From NCBI GenBank assembly GCA_019245115.1, contig JAFARZ010000086.1, forward strand, positions 1-35,595: a stretch of 35,595 nucleotides of DNA, written 5' to 3'. Shown one piece after another: positions 31,524 to 35,595 of the stretch (positions are counted from its first letter, which is position 1; each line of letters opens with the position of its first letter). The stretch comes from Streptosporangiaceae bacterium (GTDB lineage Bacteria > Actinomycetota > Actinomycetes > Streptosporangiales > Streptosporangiaceae). Below the pieces are notes generated by a model. That model ran no database searches. It saw only the letters and a list, made by a program, of their open reading frames with translations, and was not told where the DNA came from. The translations under genes and the position numbers were made by a program.

Positions 31524-33064
31524 GCCGCGAAATGCCAGCCCGCCGCCCGGCAGTGGTGGCCGCCGTCCTGCTCATCGCCCTGGTGACAGCGTGCTCGAGC
31601 CCGCATCGCGCCGACGGGCACGGCACCGGTCACGCGCGCGCTCCAGCCGCCACCGCGGGGCAGATGTTCACCGGCGATCCGCACTGGCGGATCACCCATC
31701 CCGGGCACCTGTACCAGCTTCAGGGCTTCACCGACCATACCGACGTGCTGCCGGGTGGCTCGTTCCGGCTGTTCGTCTCGACCACGGCGGCCAGCTTCGT
31801 GGTCCGCGCGTTCCGCATGGGCTGGTACGGCGGCGACCTGGCCGCCCTGGTCTGGACGTCACCGCGGGTACCGGGCCGCCTCCAGCCGGGCCCGGAGATC
31901 GTCCAGCCGGGATCCATGGCGGTCGCGCCGTGGCGGCCGAGCCTGACGGTGACCACCACGGACTGGCCGCCCGGCTCGTATCTGCTCCGGCTCGACGCCT
32001 CGGCCGGCGTGCAGAGCTATGTGCCGATGGTGATCCGCTCGCCTTCGGTGACGGGGCGGGTGGTGCTGATCTCGGCGGTGACCTCCTACCAGGCCTACAA
32101 CGGCTGGGGACAGTACAGCCTCTACGGCGGCCCGGGAGGGACCTTCGCGAACCGGGGCCGCCGCGTCACCTTTGACCGGCCGCTCTCCTACAACCACGGC
32201 GCCGGCGCCTACTTCACGCTCGAACTGCCGCTGGTCGCGTTCGCGGAACGGCTCGGCCTGCCGCTCGCCTACGTCACCAGCGTCGATCTCGACCGCTACC
32301 CGGGCCTGCTCGACGGGGCCAGGGCGGCGGTCAGCGAGGGCCACGACGAGTACTGGTCGCCCGCCATGCGGGCGACGCTGACCGGGGCGAGGGATCACGG
32401 CGTGAACATCGCGTTCCTAGGCGCCAACGCGATCTTCCGGAAGATCCGGTTCGAGTCCTCGGCGCTGGGGCCGGACCGTATCGAGGTGAACTACAAGATC
32501 CCGCAGGAAGACCCGCTCTACGGCAAGGACAACGCACTGGTCACCGGCAACTGGCCGACGTGGCCGGACCCCGACCCGGAAAGCTCGCTGATCGGGCAGT
32601 CCTATGTCTGCTCGGTCACCAGCAACTTCCCGATGGTCGTCACCGACCCGGAGAGCTGGATCTGGAAAGGCAGCGGCGCGCGACAGGGCCAGCAGCTCCC
32701 CGGGCTGGTGGGACCGGAGTTCGACCAGGTCAACACCGACGCGCCGACGCCGCATCCGATCGAGGTCATCGCCCGCACGCCGGTGAGCTGCGGCGCTCCC
32801 GCCACATACAGCGATGTCTCCTACTACGTGGCGGCCAGCCACGCGGGCGTGTTCGACTCCGGTACCGAGGACTGGATCTGCGCGCTGCCCTATGCGGAAT
32901 GCGGCGTTCCGGGCGTCACCAAGCCACTCGTCCAGCGCGCGGTGGAGGCGGCGACCGCGAACGTCCTCACCGCGTTCGCGGCCGGCCCGGCCGGCCGCGC
33001 CCACCCCGCGCAGGAACTCATCCCCAGCAGCAACGGCCGCCCGCCGATCCTCGGAACCTCGTAG
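31520..33064 (+). CDS. Lipoprotein with N,N-dimethylformamidase beta-subunit-like domain
   Basis: 514 aa. The N-terminal signal AVVAAVLLIALVTAC ends in a lipobox with Cys25. The body matches the DMFase beta-subunit family: FVVRAFRMGWYGGDLAALVW, VLISAVTSYQAYNGWGQYSLY, VTFDRPLSYNHGAGAYFTLE, DRYPGLLDGARAAVSEGHDEYWS and FLGANAIFRKIRFESS. True dimethylformamidase hydrolyses DMF; exported homologues in actinomycetes have no known substrate. The GTG overlaps the glycosyltransferase stop by 4 bases (GTGA). ATG at 31532 is an alternative start. A joint role with the membrane glycosyltransferase at the cell surface is inferred. Confidence 0.85.
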   Translation: MSREMPARRPAVVAAVLLIALVTACSSPHRADGHGTGHARAPAATAGQMFTGDPHWRITHPGHLYQLQGFTDHTDVLPGGSFRLFVSTTAASFVVRAFRMGWYGGDLAALVWTSPRVPGRLQPGPEIVQPGSMAVAPWRPSLTVTTTDWPPGSYLLRLDASAGVQSYVPMVIRSPSVTGRVVLISAVTSYQAYNGWGQYSLYGGPGGTFANRGRRVTFDRPLSYNHGAGAYFTLELPLVAFAERLGLPLAYVTSVDLDRYPGLLDGARAAVSEGHDEYWSPAMRATLTGARDHGVNIAFLGANAIFRKIRFESSALGPDRIEVNYKIPQEDPLYGKDNALVTGNWPTWPDPDPESSLIGQSYVCSVTSNFPMVVTDPESWIWKGSGARQGQQLPGLVGPEFDQVNTDAPTPHPIEVIARTPVSCGAPATYSDVSYYVAASHAGVFDSGTEDWICALPYAECGVPGVTKPLVQRAVEAATANVLTAFAAGPAGRAHPAQELIPSSNGRPPILGTS

Positions 33065-33074
33065 GCCGGGACAG

Positions 33075-33860
33075 TCAGCGGCCTTGCCAGCGGGGCTGGC
33101 GCTTGGCAACGAACGCGGCGTGGAATTCGGCGTAGTCCGCGCCCTTCATCAGCAGCGCCTGGGTCTGGGCTTCCAGTTCGAGGGCGGCGGACAACGGCAT
33201 GTCCTGCTCCTGAGTCAGCAGCGCCTTGGTCTGCGCGTACGCCTGCGCCGGACCCGACGCGAGCCGCGAAGCCAGCGACGAAACCACCTCGTCCAGCGAG
33301 CCGTCGCCGGCCAGCACCGAAACCAGCCCGATACGCGACGCTTCCTCCGCGTCGATGGTGTCCCCCAGCATCAGCAGTCGCGTCGCGTGCCCCAGACCCA
33401 CCACCCTGGGCAGCAGGTACGCCGCTCCCATGTCCGCGCCGGACAGGCCGACGCGGGTGAACAGGAACGCGAACCGTGCCGCCGGGGTGCACACCCGGAA
33501 GTCCGCCGCCAGCGCGATGACCGCCCCCGCGCCGGCCGCCATCCCGTGCACCGCGGCCACCACCGGCACGGGGCACTCCCGCATCGCCTTGATCAGGTCA
33601 CCGGTCATCCGGGTGAACGCCAGCAATTCGGCGGGCGCCATCGACAGCGTGGCCCCGATGATCTCGTTGACGTCCCCGCCGGAGCAGAACGCCCGCCCGG
33701 TTCCGCGCAGCACCACAACCCGCACCCCGTCACGCCGGGAACGCAGCGACACGAACAGATCTCGTAGCTCGGCGTACACCTCGAAGGTCAGCGCGTTGAG
33801 CTTGTCCGGCCGATCCAGCGTCACGGTCATGACGCCGTCGGCCACGGAGAAGTCCGTCAC
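33075..33860 (-). CDS. Enoyl-CoA hydratase/isomerase
   Basis: 261 aa from GTG at 33860, behind GGAGGGA; the open frame continues upstream only because it reads through repeats. Crotonase motifs: TLDRPDKLNALTFEVYAEL, GTGRAFCSGGDVNEI (oxyanion loop), ECPVPVVAAVHGMAAGAGAVIALAADFRVC, FLFTRVGLSGADMGAAYLLPRVVG. The Gly pair of the oxyanion hole is kept and the catalytic Glu position (RVGL...) appears replaced, as in many paralogues. It hydrates or isomerises enoyl-CoA, here probably in ring-derived acyl-CoA breakdown. The ribosome binding site lies at the boundary of the adjoining repeat. It converges with the lipoprotein gene. Confidence 0.88.
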   Translation of the reverse strand: MTDFSVADGVMTVTLDRPDKLNALTFEVYAELRDLFVSLRSRRDGVRVVVLRGTGRAFCSGGDVNEIIGATLSMAPAELLAFTRMTGDLIKAMRECPVPVVAAVHGMAAGAGAVIALAADFRVCTPAARFAFLFTRVGLSGADMGAAYLLPRVVGLGHATRLLMLGDTIDAEEASRIGLVSVLAGDGSLDEVVSSLASRLASGPAQAYAQTKALLTQEQDMPLSAALELEAQTQALLMKGADYAEFHAAFVAKRQPRWQGR

Positions 33861-33864
33861 AGTG

Positions 33865-34081
33865 TTTCCCTCCGCGCCAAGACCTCGCTGCGCTCGGCCG
33901 GCTTGGGGCCACGGCGAGCCTACCGCCCCTCCGGAACGGCAATCCGCCGCAGCAGCTCGCTTACGCTCGCTCATTCTCCCTCCGCGCCAAGACCTCGCTG
34001 CGCTCGGCCGGCTTGGGGCCACGGCGAGCTTACCCCCCCTCCGGGACGGCAATCCGCCGCGGCAGCTCGCTTACGCTCGCT
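33865..34081. repeat. Dispersed repeat copies A and B in tandem
   Basis: Copy A 33865-33971 and copy B 33974-34081 are about 107 bases each, period 110, differing at only a handful of positions. Both start TCCCTCCGCGCCAAGACCTC and end TCGCTTACGCTCGCT. A third copy is in the glycosyltransferase gene (30568) and a fragment at 1807. They occupy nearly all of the region between the divergent hydratase and CoA-ligase genes and supply the hydratase's ribosome binding site region. Confidence 0.92.
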
Positions 34082-34136
34082 TTCCGAATATATAGCGTGG
34101 TCTTGACTGTCGTCACAGAAGGTAAATACTGGGCAC

Positions 34137-35595
34137 ATGGGGCTCAGCCCAACAGCTCATATCGATAGCTTCTGCCGTGATCGGCTTCCGCCTCCGGACC
34201 AGTGGCCGGAGTTTCGTTTCGACCTGCCTGACATCGACCATTATCCGGACCGGATCAACGCGGCGGCCGAACTGCTCGCCGGAACGGACCCGGCCCGACC
34301 GTGCCTGCGCTCGCCCGCCGGAACCCTCAGCTACGCCGAAGTACGCCAGAAGACCAGCCAGGCCGCCCGGGTGCTCACCGAGGACTTCGGCCTGCGTCCC
34401 GGCAACCGCGTCCTCCTCCGCGGCCCGAACAACCCGTGGCTGGCGATCTCCTGGCTCGCGGTCCTGACCGCGGGCGGCGTGGTGGTCACCACGATGGCGC
34501 TGCTGCGCCCCAGGGAAATCGCCACGATCGCCGAGCTCACCGAGCCGTCGCTGGCCATCTGCGACCACCGCTTCGCCGACGACCTGGCCACCGGCGCACC
34601 CGCGTTGACGACGTTGATCTATGGTGCCGGCGACCATGGTGACCTGACCGCTCGATGTGCCGCGAAGCCCAGTACGTTCGTGCCAATAGAAACCTCAGCC
34701 GACGACGTCGCGCTGCTCGCTCCCACCTCGGGCACCACAGGCAGGCCTAAGATCACCATGCACTTCCACCGCGACTTGCTGGCCACCGCGGACACGTTCG
34801 CGAAGCATGTGATCAAGCCGCGCCCCGACGACGTGTTCACCGGCACTCCCCCGCTGGGTTTCACGTTCGGGCTGGGCGGCCTGCTGCTGTTCCCGCTCCG
34901 GGCCGGCGCGTCGACGCTGCTCATCGAGCGCGCGACGCCAGCCGAACTGGCGGACGCGATCAAGGCACACGGCGTGACGGTCCTGTCCACCGCGCCCACC
35001 GCCTACCGGGCGATGCTCGCGGCCGGCAAGGCGGGCGCGCTGACCAGCCTGCGTCGCTGCGTGTCCGCCGGCGAGCACCTGCCCAAGGCGATCTGGGAAG
35101 ACTTCCACCGGGCGACCGGTATCAAGATCATCGACGGTATCGGGTCGACTGAGATGCTGCACGTGTTCATCGCGTCGGCGGACGAGGACATCCGCCCGGG
35201 CTCGACCGGCCGCACCGTCCCCGGGTACTACGCACTTGTCCTCGACGACGAAGGCAACCCGGTGCCGGACGGACAGCCGGGCCGGCTCGCCGTCACGGGT
35301 CCCACCGGATGCCGGTACCTGTCCGACCCACGTCAGCAGAGCTACGTGCAGCACGGCTGGAACATCACCGGCGACACCTTCGTCAAGGACGGCGACGACT
35401 ACTACTGGTACCAGGCCCGCAGCGACGACATGATCATCTCCGCCGGATACAACATCGCCGGCCCGGAGGTGGAGGAAGCGCTGCTCGGCCATCCGGACGT
35501 CGCCGAAGCCGCCGTGGTGGGCGTGCCGGACACCGACCGCGGCATGATCGTCGAGGCGTTCGTCGTGCTGCGCGACGGCGTGCCGGGCGGCGCCG
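34137..35595 (+). CDS. Benzoate/2-aminobenzoate-CoA ligase, 3' end outside window
   Basis: 486 residues visible from ATG at 34137 (AGAAGG upstream). The start AHIDSFCRDRLPPPDQWPEF and LPDIDHYPDRINAAAELL is that of the benzoate-CoA ligase / 2-aminobenzoate-CoA ligase group. ANL motifs: LLAPTSGTTGRPKITMHFHRD (P-loop), IIDGIGSTEMLHVFIAS, ITGDTFVKDG, YQARSDDMIISAGYNIAGPEVEE. The C-terminal catalytic lysine lies beyond the window. It makes aryl-CoA for the monooxygenase/reductase encoded at 24953. TTGACT at 34103-34108 may be its -35 box. Confidence 0.9.
   Translation, partial: MGLSPTAHIDSFCRDRLPPPDQWPEFRFDLPDIDHYPDRINAAAELLAGTDPARPCLRSPAGTLSYAEVRQKTSQAARVLTEDFGLRPGNRVLLRGPNNPWLAISWLAVLTAGGVVVTTMALLRPREIATIAELTEPSLAICDHRFADDLATGAPALTTLIYGAGDHGDLTARCAAKPSTFVPIETSADDVALLAPTSGTTGRPKITMHFHRDLLATADTFAKHVIKPRPDDVFTGTPPLGFTFGLGGLLLFPLRAGASTLLIERATPAELADAIKAHGVTVLSTAPTAYRAMLAAGKAGALTSLRRCVSAGEHLPKAIWEDFHRATGIKIIDGIGSTEMLHVFIASADEDIRPGSTGRTVPGYYALVLDDEGNPVPDGQPGRLAVTGPTGCRYLSDPRQQSYVQHGWNITGDTFVKDGDDYYWYQARSDDMIISAGYNIAGPEVEEALLGHPDVAEAAVVGVPDTDRGMIVEAFVVLRDGVPGGA

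Noticed and set aside
32440..32460. GGTTCGAGTCC, resembling a tRNA T-arm
   Set aside because: It lies within the lipoprotein coding sequence (IRFESS), and no acceptor stem or anticodon arm can be drawn around it.
33861..34052. N-terminal extension of the enoyl-CoA hydratase to 325 aa
   Set aside because: The extra 64 residues translate repeat copies A and B. The GTG at 33860 has a good ribosome binding site and begins at the normal crotonase start.

Overview
The window is high-GC DNA with actinomycete habits: GTG starts, start/stop overlaps of the ATGA/GTGA kind, a DUF574-type SAM methyltransferase, a SCO6745-family protein, a mycosin-like subtilisin, a GAF-SpoIIE phosphatase and a PaaX regulator. 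This fits a Streptosporangiales- or Streptomyces-like soil organism; species cannot be named from the sequence. I saw no tRNA, rRNA, CRISPR array, integrase or intact insertion sequence.

Layout. 1-3.5 kb, minus strand: an exported GH127 (beta-L-arabinofuranosidase-like) enzyme, cut by the window edge, with a LamG domain inside its catalytic domain and a LacI-type operator over its promoter; upstream lies a GAF-SpoIIE phosphatase with a non-homologous C-terminal tail. 3.9-10.7 kb: a membrane-anchored subtilisin-fold protein lacking its catalytic serine, a SCO6745-family protein, a GNAT enzyme, a secreted amidase and an acyl-CoA synthetase. 10.8-11.76 kb: about 1 kb of gene debris and repeats. 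11.76-14.2 kb: citrate synthase and fumarylacetoacetase, overlapping by 8 bases on the minus strand. 14.3-23.5 kb: housekeeping-type and small accessory genes (PHP phosphoesterase, a glutamyl-tRNA synthetase resembling the clostridial type, cupin, PPOX-fold, VOC, GFA, GNAT, methyltransferase, GMC oxidoreductase with a small partner), with short remnants of a TetR regulator and a McrA-like nuclease.

23.6-35.6 kb looks like an aromatic acyl-CoA catabolic locus: PaaX regulator, RidA, a fused FAD-monooxygenase/old-yellow-enzyme protein of the salicylyl-CoA / 2-aminobenzoyl-CoA monooxygenase family, an acyl-CoA dehydrogenase broken by a 35-base insertion, an enoyl-CoA hydratase, and at the right edge a benzoate/2-aminobenzoate-CoA ligase. 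The inferred flow is ligase, dearomatising monooxygenase/reductase, then beta-oxidation-like steps, with RidA clearing enamine/imine intermediates. A peroxiredoxin and a coupled pair (YkcB-like GT39 membrane glycosyltransferase plus dimethylformamidase-beta-like lipoprotein) sit in the middle and look like a separate unit.

The most unusual theme is repeat activity: a dispersed element of about 107 bp present twice in tandem before the hydratase gene, once in frame inside the glycosyltransferase gene, and as a short piece in the tail of the phosphatase gene; a 32-bp hairpin repeat at two distant loci; three tandem-repeat tracts; and several strong palindromes.
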